DNA from: Pseudomonadota bacterium
GTDB lineage: Bacteria > Pseudomonadota > Gammaproteobacteria > Steroidobacterales > Woeseiaceae
DNA length: 64,000 nucleotides
Direction of reading: 5' to 3'
Assembly: GCA_022563255.1 (NCBI GenBank)
Contig: JADFNS010000006.1
Coordinates: 1-64,000 of the forward strand
A program made the translations under genes and the position numbers. Positions 27,883-39,250 of the stretch are shown here, one piece after another; the stretch's first letter is position 1, and each line of letters starts with the position of its first letter. Below the pieces are notes generated by a model, which saw only the letters and a list, made by a program, of their open reading frames with translations, searched no databases and had not been told where the DNA came from.

Positions 27883-29658
27883 GTGAAGTGTTTTCTGGGG
27901 CGCTTAACGTTTGGCGCAATCGCGCTGCTTCTTATGGCGGGCCCTGTCAACGCAGACATTTCTGCGTCCGAGCGGCGGCTTGACGCCGTGATGGCTGAGT
28001 ACTGGGAATTCACTTTGCGTGAAGAACCGATAGCGGCGACCTCGGTGGGCGTAAATGATTTCAACGACCGGATGCCGCACGTGACGCGCGCAGACCAGCT
28101 ACGCCGGCTTGCGGTCGAGAAAGGCTTCTTGCGACGCGCGCGCGACATCGACAGCGAGTCCTTAAATGTCGACGGGCAGATCAACCTGGCATTGTTCGAA
28201 TGGGTGCTCGAAGACTCGATTGGCGCCTATGGGCTGAATCTGTCGCGAATTCCGTTCAATACCTTTTCGGGCTTTTTCATGAGTGCATTGACGGCGAGTG
28301 ACGGCGTCACGATGGCCAGCGTTGGGGATTACGAGGACTATATTTCCCGCATGGCGGATATTCCGCGATACTTTCGTGAGAATCTGGACAATATGCGCGA
28401 AGGCGTCAAAAGTGGTTTCGTATTACCGCAAATCGTGATCGCCGGCGTGTTGCCGACCATCGAGGCACAACTCAAGGAAGAACCGCAAGAAAGCAGCTTT
28501 TTCACTCCCTTTCTGAAGATGAGTGATCGAGTATCAGAAGTCGATCAGGAAAACCTGCGGCAACGGGGCGCGGCTGTAATTCGAAATGACGTGCTGCCCG
28601 CATTTTCCGAACTAGCTGAATTTCTTCGCTGTGAATACCAGGCAAGCGAATCGATCGCTGCCGAAGATCTGCCGGATGGCAAGGACTACTACGCTTTCAA
28701 CATCAAACGCTATACGACGTTAACGAACACCAGCGCTAAGGCCATTCATCAGACGGGTCTGAAGGAGGTCAAACGCATTCGCACGGACATGGATGCGATC
28801 ATTGCGGAGTTGGACTTCGCTGGCGATTTCGCCGCATTTGCTGATTTCCTGCGTAATGATCCGCAGTTCTACGCAACCAGCGGACTGCAGTTACTCAAAG
28901 AAGCGGCATACGTGGCCAAACGCATCGACTATAAAATGCCGGGCTTTTTCGGGAAGTTGCCGCGCCAGTCTTACGGTATCGTTCCCGTGCCTGAGGAGAT
29001 TGCGCCCAACTACACGACGGGCGCGTATTACGCCGCGCCGCCCGGAGGTAGCAATGGTGGCGCGTTTTGGATAAACACTTTCGCGCTCGACCAACGACCT
29101 TTGTATGAAATACCTGCGTTGACTTTGCATGAGGCCGTTCCCGGGCACCATCATCAGGCCGCGCTCGCAATGGAAATGGAAAATGTTCCAGCATTTCGTC
29201 GTAGCCTCTATTTCAGTGCGTATGGTGAAGGCTGGGCGTTGTACAGTGAAAAACTGGGTGTGGAAATGGAAGCGTATCAATCGCCTTACGAGCATTTCGG
29301 ACGGTTGAGTTACGAGATGTGGCGCGCGTGTCGATTGGTCGTGGACACGGGGTTGCATTCGCAGGGTTGGTCGCGCCAGCGGGCAATGGATTATTTCTTT
29401 GACAACACATCATTGTCTGCGGCAAATATTCGCAGCGAAGTTGATCGGTATATATCCTGGCCGGGCCAGGCGCTCGCCTACAAGCTCGGCGAACTGAAAA
29501 TCTGGGAACTGCGACGGATCGCAGAACAAGAACTTGGTGATCAATTCGAATTGCGGGATTTTCACGATGTTGTGCTGGGTAACGGGGCCGTGCCGTTGGC
29601 GATGATCGAGGACATCGTCTTGCGGTGGATTGATGCGACGCTCGCAAACGAATCCTAG
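27883..29658 (+). CDS. DUF885 domain protein (predicted metallohydrolase)
   Basis: LHEAVPGHHHQAALAME, AYGEGWALYSEKLG, YISWPGQALAYKLGEL. Confidence 0.9.
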   Translation: MKCFLGRLTFGAIALLLMAGPVNADISASERRLDAVMAEYWEFTLREEPIAATSVGVNDFNDRMPHVTRADQLRRLAVEKGFLRRARDIDSESLNVDGQINLALFEWVLEDSIGAYGLNLSRIPFNTFSGFFMSALTASDGVTMASVGDYEDYISRMADIPRYFRENLDNMREGVKSGFVLPQIVIAGVLPTIEAQLKEEPQESSFFTPFLKMSDRVSEVDQENLRQRGAAVIRNDVLPAFSELAEFLRCEYQASESIAAEDLPDGKDYYAFNIKRYTTLTNTSAKAIHQTGLKEVKRIRTDMDAIIAELDFAGDFAAFADFLRNDPQFYATSGLQLLKEAAYVAKRIDYKMPGFFGKLPRQSYGIVPVPEEIAPNYTTGAYYAAPPGGSNGGAFWINTFALDQRPLYEIPALTLHEAVPGHHHQAALAMEMENVPAFRRSLYFSAYGEGWALYSEKLGVEMEAYQSPYEHFGRLSYEMWRACRLVVDTGLHSQGWSRQRAMDYFFDNTSLSAANIRSEVDRYISWPGQALAYKLGELKIWELRRIAEQELGDQFELRDFHDVVLGNGAVPLAMIEDIVLRWIDATLANES

Positions 29659-29800
29659 TCGGAAAGGTTGGTCGCGTTTCTGCCGGATCGTTTAGCCCGG
29701 TACAACGCCTTATCGACTCTTTGTAACCAATCACTTGCAGACTCATCGACTTTCAGCTCGGCGAGATGCTCAGCGCGCCTAAAGCGCTCAGCACCAGCGG
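29656..29800 (-). pseudogene. GGDEF domain C-terminal remnant
   Basis: Minus strand reads RAEHLAELKVDESASDWLQRVDKALYRAKRSGRNATNLSD*; typical GGDEF tail, no upstream domain. Confidence 0.7.
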
Positions 29801-29883
29801 CAGGTAACTTTCAATGAACTTGGGTTGTGATTCTGACTGGACGATGTAGCGCCAGGCGTCCAGACCGGAGTGCAGTCGTTTTA

Positions 29884-31764
29884 CTAAGAGCGCTTGAAAC
29901 GACCGAGCAAACCGCCTTTGGAGTCTGCCTCGTCGTCTGCATCATCTTCATCCGTCGGTGCCTGGGCGTGCAACACCTTAAGGGTTGCGGTCATCGATGT
30001 ATTTATCTGATCCTCAATCGAATCGGGAACTTTTGGTGGTGCAGGCTTTGCTGCGGGTGTCGCTGTATTGGTGTTTGCGGCGTTGGGTTTGCGCTGCGGG
30101 ACCGGTTTTGGTTTCTCGCTGTTCATCTCGCGAACGGTCTTCAGCCTTCGTTGCGTGGGTGAGAGCTCCGTTCCGTCACCGGCGGTAGCTGCCTGCGGCA
30201 GGTGGACCGCTCCTGGAGCGACCGGTGCGGCAGGAGTGGGTTTGTTATCACCGTTGCCCGGTGTTAGATCCTCATTCGCCGACTTTGCGGCTTCCACTTT
30301 GGCGACGACTTGCGCGGCGATAAGACTGAATTCTTCGCCGAACAATGTCTCGGCTGCCTTACCGTCGACATCTTCGATGGATTTGGCTTTACTCAACTCG
30401 GCGGCGATCTTTTCGATCTCCGCTTTGTCCTTCGCGTCGTTTTCCCGTGCGTGATTTTCAACGGGCGCATTTTCTTCCGCGGGGTCTGCCGGGACGTTTT
30501 TCGATCCTGCCGGACTTATCTCACCCGGCTCATCGATCAAGTTGTCTTCTATGCGCTGTTTGATCGCGTGGTCGAGTGTAATTTCGGGAATTTTTTCGGG
30601 CTTTGTCGTTGGGGCGGTCTTTCGTGTAACGAATTTGGCCGTTGGGGGCAGAGTATCGCCGCTTTTCGCGACGGCCATAGCTTGTTCCAACGCGTCGAGA
30701 TCGGGTCGAAGTTGCGCAAGCGTAGGATCACGTTCCCACTCCGGAATTTCGCGAGCTGGATTCAGGTCTTTTTCGACCGCAGCGGCGGCAAGCTCTGGTG
30801 AAAGGATTTCAAGATCCGGCAGCGTGTCTTGTATCAGCTCGGGAGCCGGTTCTGCCTGCCGCGCTTCTTGCCGGGTGGCTTCTGCAACGGGCGCGGGCGC
30901 TGGCGCTGATTTCGGACTTTCAGCGCTGAGCCCAAACTCGTTTTCAGCGATTCTGGTCAACAGGCTGGAGGCCACCAGCTCGAGATCCTGGCCGGCCGCC
31001 GCCGTCAAAGCAGATTCGGCAAGGTTATTCGTGATGCGCGGTATGCCGCCGCTCAGCTGATGCAGAAGAATCGCAGCATCCGCTTCGAAGAGTTTCTCGA
31101 AATCGCCGCCTGCCAGGCGAAAGCAATGTTGCAGATATCCGCGCAGCTCAGCCGGGTTCAGCGGGGCGATGATCTGGCGTTGCCGGACGCGTTGTCGAAT
31201 GCGAGCCAGCTGCGGGTCGCGCAAAACCTCGTCCAGACGCTCGTCGCCCATGAGCACGACGTTGGCTCCCTCCGAATGGCCCGCATCGGCTGCAGTGAGC
31301 GCCTCAAGCTCGGCAAGCGTATCGGCGCCCAGACGGACACCGTCTTCGACGACGACGATAACGCCGGCATCGTTGTCCTGGAGTTCTTTGAGTTTGCGAC
31401 GGAACGCTACAAATTTTTGAATGGCGCCACTCGGCGGATCTTTCTGCCCGAGTTCTGCCAGCAGCAAGTCCAGGACATCCATGGTGTTCAGCCGCAAGCG
31501 AGCGACCGAGATGATTTTGCGATTCCCGCCGATAGAGTCCAACGCATGTTGAACCAGCGTGGTCTTGCCACAGCCGACAGGGCCGGAGATCGTTACGATC
31601 GCGTCGCTGATCGCCAGTGCCGTCTTGATGCCGGACATGGTCGTTGCTGCCTGTGGTCCAACGAATACATCGGCATTGGTTGGCGTGGCGCGGAATGGTC
31701 GCTTCTTTAGCCCAAAGTGTTGTTGGTACATAACAATCCAGTCACCCCGATATAGGACCGACAT
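29884..31764 (-). CDS. ExeA/GspA-like AAA ATPase with long disordered C-terminus
   Basis: FGLKKRPFRATPTNADVFVG, ISGPVGCGKTTLVQHAL, QLSGGIPRITNNLAESAL. Confidence 0.8.
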   Translation of the reverse strand: MSVLYRGDWIVMYQQHFGLKKRPFRATPTNADVFVGPQAATTMSGIKTALAISDAIVTISGPVGCGKTTLVQHALDSIGGNRKIISVARLRLNTMDVLDLLLAELGQKDPPSGAIQKFVAFRRKLKELQDNDAGVIVVVEDGVRLGADTLAELEALTAADAGHSEGANVVLMGDERLDEVLRDPQLARIRQRVRQRQIIAPLNPAELRGYLQHCFRLAGGDFEKLFEADAAILLHQLSGGIPRITNNLAESALTAAAGQDLELVASSLLTRIAENEFGLSAESPKSAPAPAPVAEATRQEARQAEPAPELIQDTLPDLEILSPELAAAAVEKDLNPAREIPEWERDPTLAQLRPDLDALEQAMAVAKSGDTLPPTAKFVTRKTAPTTKPEKIPEITLDHAIKQRIEDNLIDEPGEISPAGSKNVPADPAEENAPVENHARENDAKDKAEIEKIAAELSKAKSIEDVDGKAAETLFGEEFSLIAAQVVAKVEAAKSANEDLTPGNGDNKPTPAAPVAPGAVHLPQAATAGDGTELSPTQRRLKTVREMNSEKPKPVPQRKPNAANTNTATPAAKPAPPKVPDSIEDQINTSMTATLKVLHAQAPTDEDDADDEADSKGGLLGRFKRS

Positions 31765-31893
31765 CCAGTCGCGGCCTCGGCAGAGAGCCAGTTTGGGTGT
31801 AAAGCCACTCGATTTCAGGGAGTTATGTCACAGAACTGCGTGAAAACCAGTGATTTTCGGCGATTTGCTTTCATTTCGCCCTGGGCGGAATAA

Positions 31894-33066
31894 ATGACTG
31901 AATTGACTGTCAAAAACCTTCAGAATAAGCGCTCGCTCGCAGTACAAAAAACAAATAATCAGGGGAATATGAAAATGCGCATCATTCTCGTCCTGGGAAT
32001 CCCGATTCTGGCGTTCCTTGCCGCCGCGATGCTCACGAATATGCGTCCAGAGCCACCGAAGAAGGAACGGGTCAATTTGGATCCGCTCGTCGAGGCGATT
32101 GTGCTCGAAACCATGACTGAAAATTTCAGGGTTCGCAGTCAGGGCACTGTACGTCCCAAGACGGAAACCATATTGAGCGCCGAAGTGTCAGGAACGATCA
32201 CTGAGATATCCCCGCAGTTCGTTGCTGGCGGAGTATTTCAGGCGAACGACGTTCTGCTGCGTATCGATCCGACCAATTACACGGTCGCCGTTGAGCAGGC
32301 GCAGGCGCTGGTTGCGCAGCGCGATATCGAACACGATGGCGCGAAGAAGTTGAAGAGTCAGGGCTACCGCGCGGCGGCGGAGTACGCCTCCGCCGTTGCC
32401 GCGCTGGCAACGGCCAGAACGGAACTGGTTAGAGCGCAACACAATCTGGAGAAAACGTATATTCGGCTGCCGTACGAGGGCATGGTACGCGCGAAAGAAA
32501 CGGATATTGGCCAGTACGTAAGTCCCGGTGTGCGGCTGGGCGTCGTATTTGCGACGGACTATGCCGAAGTCAGGCTACCGCTGACCCAACTGGATTTAGC
32601 GTTCGTGGATCTTCCGGACGGTAGAGGGGACGGTCCGACGGTAACATTGAGTGCCGTGAAAAAGGGCCGATCGACTGAATGGGCGGCTCGAATCGTGCGT
32701 ACAGAAGGCGTTGTCGACGAGAAAAGTCGTGTTACTTATGTCGTGGCTAGCATCGCGGACCCCTATCGCCAGCATACCGACGGCGTCCCGCTGCCGATGG
32801 GAACCTTCGTCTCTGCTTCGATATCGGGGTCAAAGGCCGACAACATCATTCGTGTTCCCCGAGCCGTCTTGCGGGGCTCGAACCAACTCATCTTCATCGA
32901 CGAGAAAAACACATTACGAATCCGGAATGTCAATATTGTTCGATCGGATGCTGACTATGTCTATGTGGACGGCGGCGCGGCAGTTGGCGAACGGGTTGTT
33001 GCGACGGCGCTGGAGTCCCCGGTTAACGGCATGCTGGTCCGGACGACAACTGAGAAAATTGACTGA
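31894..33066 (+). CDS. RND efflux periplasmic adaptor subunit (MFP)
   Basis: VRSQGTVRPKTETILSAEVSGTITEISPQFVAGG..., immediately upstream of RND pump. Confidence 0.9.
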   Translation: MTELTVKNLQNKRSLAVQKTNNQGNMKMRIILVLGIPILAFLAAAMLTNMRPEPPKKERVNLDPLVEAIVLETMTENFRVRSQGTVRPKTETILSAEVSGTITEISPQFVAGGVFQANDVLLRIDPTNYTVAVEQAQALVAQRDIEHDGAKKLKSQGYRAAAEYASAVAALATARTELVRAQHNLEKTYIRLPYEGMVRAKETDIGQYVSPGVRLGVVFATDYAEVRLPLTQLDLAFVDLPDGRGDGPTVTLSAVKKGRSTEWAARIVRTEGVVDEKSRVTYVVASIADPYRQHTDGVPLPMGTFVSASISGSKADNIIRVPRAVLRGSNQLIFIDEKNTLRIRNVNIVRSDADYVYVDGGAAVGERVVATALESPVNGMLVRTTTEKID

Positions 33067-33068
33067 TC

Positions 33069-36000
33069 ATGTCGATACCTAGCGTCACCGCGGAGAAAGG
33101 CATTATTGCGTGGTTTGCGGCAAATCACGTCGCGGCAAATCTGCTGATGTTCTTCATCGTCGTCGCGGGCGTTTTGTCGGCGTTTTCGATACGCCAGGAG
33201 ACCTCGCCCGAATTTGAACTCAATTCGATTCAGGTGCAAGTGTCGTACCTGGGTGCGGCCCCACAGGAGGTCGAAGAGGGCGTCGTCATTAAAATTGAGG
33301 AGGCCATTCAGGATCTGCAGGGGATCAAGCGCATTCGGTCACGCGCAATTGAAGGGTCAGGCGTCGTCACCATCGAAGTAGACCTTGATGCCGACCTCAG
33401 CTCAGTTCTCAGTGAGGTTAAAACGCGCGTTGATGCAATTTCGACGTTTCCGGCGCTGACCGAAAAGCCGGTCATATACAAGCAGGAGGTCCGCCAGCCC
33501 GTTGTAATGATCGCAATTCATGGCGACCTCGATGCATTTGCCAGAAAGGCGATCGCCACGGAGGTGCGAGATGACCTGATGCGCCTCCCTGCAGTAAACG
33601 ACGTTCGCTACCTGGGCGATCGTCCGTTCGAAATCAGCATTGAAGTGTCGGAACACACGCTGCGTGAGTACGGACTGACATTGAGCGAGATTTCGCAGGC
33701 CATAAAGAACTCGTCCATTGATATGCCGGGGGGCACGATCAAGTCCGAAGGCGGCGACATACTGTTGCGTACCGAAGGACAGGTTTATACGGGGAAGGAA
33801 TTCAGCCAACTGGTTCTGCGCACCTATCCCGACGGCACGCGGCTGACGCTGGGCGATATTGCGACCGTCAAGGATGGCTTCGTCGAGTCTGACAGCTACG
33901 GCCGTTTCAACGGGCGGCCAACAGCAACGCTGCAGGTGGTTGCCGGCAGTCAGCAAAACGAAATCGAGACGGCGGCGGCGGTCAAAGATTACCTTTTGAA
34001 GAAATCGAAGACACTGCCAGCCGGCGTCGAGATAGATATCTGGATCGATTTGCCGCAATACCTTGAAGGCCGCCTGAACATGATGCAAAGCAACATGGTC
34101 ACCGGTGCGGTACTCGTGTTCGTTGTGTTGTCGTTATTCTTGCGCATGAAGGTCGCTTTCTGGGTCATCGCCGGGTTGCCGATCACGTTTCTGGGCGCCC
34201 TGTGGCTGATGCCTGCCTGGCCCGTCACGATCAATACGATCAGCCTGTTTGGCTTCATTGTCGTTCTGGGTATCGTCGTCGATGACGCCATCATCATCGG
34301 TGAGAGCGTTTACACGAAAATTCGGGCAGATGGCCACACTCTGGACAATGTCATTCGGGGTGCGCACAACGTCGCGATTCCGGCAACGTTTGGCGTTCTC
34401 ACGACGATCGCCGCTTTTGCTCCGATGATGTTTATCGGGGGAGTTGTGGGGCCGTTCTTTGAAGCGATGGGCGTCGTCGTGATCCTGTGCCTGATGTTCT
34501 CGCTGGTCGAATCAAAATTGATATTGCCGGCGCATCTGGTCCAGGCGCATATTCCGCCAGTGGACGAAGACGATCTTTTCCGTCCACAACGCCGCATTTC
34601 GGCGTGGGAGAAGATTCCTCGTTTCTTTCTCAAGATTCAAAGACGTATTCAACATGGTCTCCATTCCCTGATCTTCACGCGATACAAGCCGTGGCTTGAA
34701 CGTGCCATAGACAACAGGGGCCTGACGCTTTCAATATTTGTAGCAGTTTTGATCCTGACTCTCGGGTTGTTAACCAGCGGCATTGCAAGAGTTGTGATGT
34801 TCCCGGAACTGGCATTGGACTTCATCCAGGTGGATATGAAAATGCAAAACGGTACGACGCCCCAGGCAAGAAACGATGCGATCGATTTCCTGGAGGGCGC
34901 GATACTGGAACTGAACAGGGAATACGCCGACGCGCATCCGGATTCACTGCCGATGATCGAACATCTCGGAGTCTTCACGAGTGGCGATACCGGCGCCGTG
35001 ATGTTCGTGGAAATACCCATGGACGAAAATCGGCCGTTTGAGATGAACGAAGTTACAAAAATGTGGCGCGACAAAGTGGGCGAAATGCCCGGACTGAAAG
35101 AACTCAAGTTCAGGGCCGCAGGCCATATTGGCAGCGGCGTGCCATTGAGCTTCCGCCTCAGCGGTGCGAACTACGAAATGCTGGAAAAAGCGGCCGCGGC
35201 GCTGCAGGCCGAGCTCGCAAATTATGAAGGTGTGTTCGATATCACGAATTCGGCGTCCACAGGCGGCGACGAAATCAAGCTGACCATCAAACCGGCGGCT
35301 GAGGCGCTGGGTCTGACGATGTCGTCACTGGGGCGCCAAGTTCGCCAGGCCTTCTACGGCGAAGAAGCGCAACGCATTCAACGCGGCAAAGACGAACTTA
35401 GGGTCATGGTGCGGTATCCGCTCGAGGAGCGACGATCCATTTCGGACCTTGAGAATATGAGCATACGCACGCCGAATGGCGACGAGGTTCCGTTCGAGTC
35501 AGTGGCCGAGGTTTCTTTTGGCAAGAGTTTTTCGAGTATCACCCGGCTCAATCGGGAGCGCACCGTCACGGTATCTGCCGATATCGACCCGGATCTCGTT
35601 GAGCCGCAACAAATCATCCGCTCCATCTCCGCGGATTTCATACCCGCTTTGCTGGCAGCGCACCCGGGCGTAAAATACGGTCTCGAAGGTTCCAGTGAAG
35701 AGCAGGCGGAATTCATCTACGATATCGGCGTCGCGTTCGTCGTGGCGTTATTTCTGATCTACGCGCTGATCGCCATCCCGCTGCGTTCTTATTCCCAGCC
35801 CTTGATAATCATGTCCGTCATTCCCTTTGGCGCGATCGGCGCCGTTATTGGTCACATAGTTATGGGCAAGGCTATCAGTATGTTTTCCCTGTTTGGACTG
35901 GTTGCACTTGCGGGCGTGGTAGTTAACGACAGCCTGATTTTCGTCGACTTCATCAACAAGGCGAGAGCGCGCGGACTTGCTGTCCGCGATGCAGTAATCG

Positions 36001-36245
36001 AATCCGGCACATCCCGATTTCGGGCGATTGTCCTGACGTCGTTTACGACTGCGGTCGGCTTGTTGCCGATAATGTTTGAGGGCAGTGCTCAAGCGCAATT
36101 CGTTATTCCGACTGCGATATCGATTAGCTTCGGTATTGTTTTCGCAACCGTGATCACGCTCTTTCTGGTGCCGGCATTGTACATGCTGCAGATCGACCTC
36201 TTCGCCCGAACGACCCGCGCGAAGAATTGGCTACTGCATAAATGA
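33069..36245 (+). CDS. RND-family efflux permease
   Basis: 1058 aa; MLFFIVVAGVLSAFSIRQETSPEFELNSIQVQVSYLGAAPQEVEEGV, GIVVDDAIIIGE, TSFTTAVGLLPIMFE. Confidence 0.95.
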   Translation: MSIPSVTAEKGIIAWFAANHVAANLLMFFIVVAGVLSAFSIRQETSPEFELNSIQVQVSYLGAAPQEVEEGVVIKIEEAIQDLQGIKRIRSRAIEGSGVVTIEVDLDADLSSVLSEVKTRVDAISTFPALTEKPVIYKQEVRQPVVMIAIHGDLDAFARKAIATEVRDDLMRLPAVNDVRYLGDRPFEISIEVSEHTLREYGLTLSEISQAIKNSSIDMPGGTIKSEGGDILLRTEGQVYTGKEFSQLVLRTYPDGTRLTLGDIATVKDGFVESDSYGRFNGRPTATLQVVAGSQQNEIETAAAVKDYLLKKSKTLPAGVEIDIWIDLPQYLEGRLNMMQSNMVTGAVLVFVVLSLFLRMKVAFWVIAGLPITFLGALWLMPAWPVTINTISLFGFIVVLGIVVDDAIIIGESVYTKIRADGHTLDNVIRGAHNVAIPATFGVLTTIAAFAPMMFIGGVVGPFFEAMGVVVILCLMFSLVESKLILPAHLVQAHIPPVDEDDLFRPQRRISAWEKIPRFFLKIQRRIQHGLHSLIFTRYKPWLERAIDNRGLTLSIFVAVLILTLGLLTSGIARVVMFPELALDFIQVDMKMQNGTTPQARNDAIDFLEGAILELNREYADAHPDSLPMIEHLGVFTSGDTGAVMFVEIPMDENRPFEMNEVTKMWRDKVGEMPGLKELKFRAAGHIGSGVPLSFRLSGANYEMLEKAAAALQAELANYEGVFDITNSASTGGDEIKLTIKPAAEALGLTMSSLGRQVRQAFYGEEAQRIQRGKDELRVMVRYPLEERRSISDLENMSIRTPNGDEVPFESVAEVSFGKSFSSITRLNRERTVTVSADIDPDLVEPQQIIRSISADFIPALLAAHPGVKYGLEGSSEEQAEFIYDIGVAFVVALFLIYALIAIPLRSYSQPLIIMSVIPFGAIGAVIGHIVMGKAISMFSLFGLVALAGVVVNDSLIFVDFINKARARGLAVRDAVIESGTSRFRAIVLTSFTTAVGLLPIMFEGSAQAQFVIPTAISISFGIVFATVITLFLVPALYMLQIDLFARTTRAKNWLLHK

Positions 36246-37150
36246 CCGACAACAAAGATGTGCGAGACGGCATCATCGCCGCGCTCGCGGCGTACCTGAT
36301 ATGGGGTTTTCTGCCTGTGTACTTCAAGATCGTCGGTGCCGTCGATCCGCTGGAGGTACTTGCGCACCGGGTGATTTGGGCCTTGCCGTTCGGCGCGTTG
36401 ATCTTGCTGATTCGTCGTCAGTGGCCGGAAGTAAAACGGGCGCTGACGAATAAATCGATGCTCGGCTGGCTGGCTTTGTCCGCCCTTTTTATTGCGCTCA
36501 ACTGGTTCGTTTACATCTGGGCAATTCAGGATGAGCGCATATTTGAAACCAGTCTCGGCTATTACATAAATCCCCTCACGAACATGCTCGTCGGCGTCTT
36601 GTTCTTTGGAGAAAGGCTAAGACGCTTTCAAATCCTGGCGGTCGCCCTGGCGACGATTGGGGTTCTCGTGCTGATTTTCAGTGGCGGTCAGGTGCCCTGG
36701 GTTTCGTTCTTTCTCGCGATCAGTTTCACCGTCTACGCAGTCATCCGCAAGAAAGTGATTATCGGCGGCATGCCCGGCCTGTTTGTCGAGACGATATTGC
36801 TGGCGCCGTTCGCTCTTGCCTGGTTCGCCTACATCTCTACATCGGGGCAGGCAGCGTTCATGAGCGGTGATTCGAGCCTGATGGTCTGGCTGGTCATGGC
36901 GGGCCCGGTAACCGCCATTCCATTGCTGTGTTTTGCGCTTGCTGCGCGTCGTTTGCCGTTAACCACGATCGGCTTCTTGCAGTTCCTGGCGCCGACTCTG
37001 CAATTTGGAACGGGCATTTATTACGGTGAACTCCTGACGACAGCGCACATAATTTGCTTCGGATTTATCTGGTCAGCTGTACTTTTCTTCAGCTTCGACG
37101 CCATCAGGACCACAAAAAAGCCCCTGCAGGTAAAACCTGCAGGGGCATGA
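36242..37150 (+). CDS. rarD: EamA-family transporter RarD
   Basis: AALAAYLIWGFLPVYFKIVGAVDPLEVLAHRVIWALPF. Confidence 0.9.
   Translation: MTDNKDVRDGIIAALAAYLIWGFLPVYFKIVGAVDPLEVLAHRVIWALPFGALILLIRRQWPEVKRALTNKSMLGWLALSALFIALNWFVYIWAIQDERIFETSLGYYINPLTNMLVGVLFFGERLRRFQILAVALATIGVLVLIFSGGQVPWVSFFLAISFTVYAVIRKKVIIGGMPGLFVETILLAPFALAWFAYISTSGQAAFMSGDSSLMVWLVMAGPVTAIPLLCFALAARRLPLTTIGFLQFLAPTLQFGTGIYYGELLTTAHIICFGFIWSAVLFFSFDAIRTTKKPLQVKPAGA
37113..37147 (-). terminator. Intrinsic terminator of fusA, overlapping rarD coding end
   Basis: RC GCCCCTGCAGGTTTTACCTGCAGGGGCTTTTTTG: 11-bp stem, TTTT loop, T6 tract. Confidence 0.9.
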
Positions 37151-37165
37151 TGCAGAGGCCAGCTG

Positions 37166-39250
37166 TTACTTCCTGGCTTTTCTTTCCGCCGCTTCTTTGA
37201 TGACTTCATCCGCCACATTTTTCGGACACGGTGAGTAGTGCGAGAACTCCATCGAGAACTGCCCGCGACCTGATGTCAGCGTACGCAAATGAGATATGTA
37301 GCCGAACATATCGGCCAGCGGTGCATCGGCCTTGACCCGAACGCCGGTAGGACCGGCCTCCTGAGATTTGATCATGCCGCGGCGGCGATTCAGGTCGCCG
37401 ATGACGTCTCCCACATTGTCGTCGGGAGTAAATACGTCGACCTTCATGATGGGCTCAAGAATTTGGGGTCCGGCTTTGGGAATCGTCTGCCGGTACGCGG
37501 CTTTGGTCGCTATTTCGAATGCGAGCGCCGAAGAGTCGACGGCGTGGAAGGCGCCATCGAGCAACGTGAACTTCACGTCGAGCAGCGGATAACCGGCCAA
37601 CGTGCCTTCGGCCATGCAAAATTTAAACGCTTTCTCAATGGCGCTCCAATACTCGCGCGGTACGTTACCGCCAGTTACCTTGGACTCAAACTCGTAGCCA
37701 ACGTTTTTCTCGGCAGGTTCGATCCGGTATTCGATTTTGCCGTATTGGCCAGAACCGCCCGATTGTTTCTTATGGGTATAGGTGTCTTCGATCGTCTGCG
37801 TAATGGTTTCGCGGTAGGCGACCTGAGGTTTGCCCATTTCGACGTCGACGTTGTGCGTGCGACGCAGAATGTCAACCTTGATGTCGAGGTGCAATTCGCC
37901 CATGCCCTTGATCAGCGTTTCGCCGGAGTCCTCATCGGTGGCCACGTGGAATGACGGGTCTTCCTGAACCATCTTGTTCAGTGCGATTCCCATCTTTTCG
38001 TTACCTGCCTTGTCCTTGGGCGAAATCGCAATGGAGATTACCGGATCCGGAAAGACCATCGGCTCCAGCGTCGCTGGATGATCGGCGTCGGCCAGTGTGT
38101 GGCCCGTACGAGTGTGCTTCATGCCCAGGAGCGCGACGATGTCGCCGGCTTGGGCGGATTCGAGTTCCTCGCGTGAGTTGGCGTGCATCTCCACGATGCG
38201 GCCGATGCGCTCATTCTTGCCCGTGAACGTGTTGATGACATTGTCGCCTTTCTTCAAGCGACCGGAGTAGATGCGAGTAAAGGTCAGGGCGCCGAAACGG
38301 TCATCCATAATTTTGAATGCGAGCGCTCGCAATGGCCTGTCGGGATCGACGATTGCGAAACCTCCGGTCGGATTGCCCTCCAGATCGATTTCCGCTTGCG
38401 GCTTGACTTCGGTCGGGTCCGGCAGATAGTCAATAACTGCATTAAGAATGTTCTGTATACCTTTGTTTTTAAAGGCAGCACCACAGTAAGTCGGGAAAAA
38501 GTCGAGCGCGATCGTACCTTTGCGCACACAGCGTTTAATATCCTCTACGGAGGGCTCCTCACCCTCGAGATATTGCTCCAGAAGGTCGTCGTCTTGCTCA
38601 ACAGCCGTTTCGATCAGCTTCTCACGCCACTCCTCGACCAGATCTTTCATGTCCTCGGGAACGTCCGATATCTCGTAGGACTCAGGATCGCTCGCATCCT
38701 TCCATATCCAGGCCTCTCGCGTAAGCAGGTCAACCACACCGACGAAGTCATCTTCGATACCGATCGGCACAACCATGACCAGCGGGACTGCCGCCAGCAC
38801 GTCTTCGATTTGCTTCACGACACGGAAAAAGTCCGCGCCAATGCGATCCAATTTGTTGACGAAAATGATCCGTGCGACTTCCGAATCATTCGCGTAACGC
38901 CAGTTCGTTTCGGACTGGGGCTCGACGCCACCCGAGCCACAGAAAACACCGATGCCTCCATCGAGGACTTTCAGGGATCGGTAGACTTCGATCGTGAAGT
39001 CAACGTGTCCCGGCGTGTCGATAATGTTCAGGCGATGATTGTGCCAGTGGCAACTCGTCGCAGCAGCCTGAATCGTGATACCGCGTTCCTGCTCCTGCTC
39101 CATGAAGTCTGTTGTGGCTTCGCCATCGTGAACCTCACCGGTCTTGTGGATCTTGCCAGTGAGTTTGAGAATGCGTTCGGTCGTGGTCGTCTTGCCCGCG
39201 TCTACGTGAGCAAAAATGCCGATATTTCGGTAAGTGCTAAGGTCTATCAT
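37166..39250 (-). CDS. fusA: Elongation factor G
   Basis: [43 protein letters not shown]; 694 aa. Confidence 0.95.
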   Translation of the reverse strand: MIDLSTYRNIGIFAHVDAGKTTTTERILKLTGKIHKTGEVHDGEATTDFMEQEQERGITIQAAATSCHWHNHRLNIIDTPGHVDFTIEVYRSLKVLDGGIGVFCGSGGVEPQSETNWRYANDSEVARIIFVNKLDRIGADFFRVVKQIEDVLAAVPLVMVVPIGIEDDFVGVVDLLTREAWIWKDASDPESYEISDVPEDMKDLVEEWREKLIETAVEQDDDLLEQYLEGEEPSVEDIKRCVRKGTIALDFFPTYCGAAFKNKGIQNILNAVIDYLPDPTEVKPQAEIDLEGNPTGGFAIVDPDRPLRALAFKIMDDRFGALTFTRIYSGRLKKGDNVINTFTGKNERIGRIVEMHANSREELESAQAGDIVALLGMKHTRTGHTLADADHPATLEPMVFPDPVISIAISPKDKAGNEKMGIALNKMVQEDPSFHVATDEDSGETLIKGMGELHLDIKVDILRRTHNVDVEMGKPQVAYRETITQTIEDTYTHKKQSGGSGQYGKIEYRIEPAEKNVGYEFESKVTGGNVPREYWSAIEKAFKFCMAEGTLAGYPLLDVKFTLLDGAFHAVDSSALAFEIATKAAYRQTIPKAGPQILEPIMKVDVFTPDDNVGDVIGDLNRRRGMIKSQEAGPTGVRVKADAPLADMFGYISHLRTLTSGRGQFSMEFSHYSPCPKNVADEVIKEAAERKARK

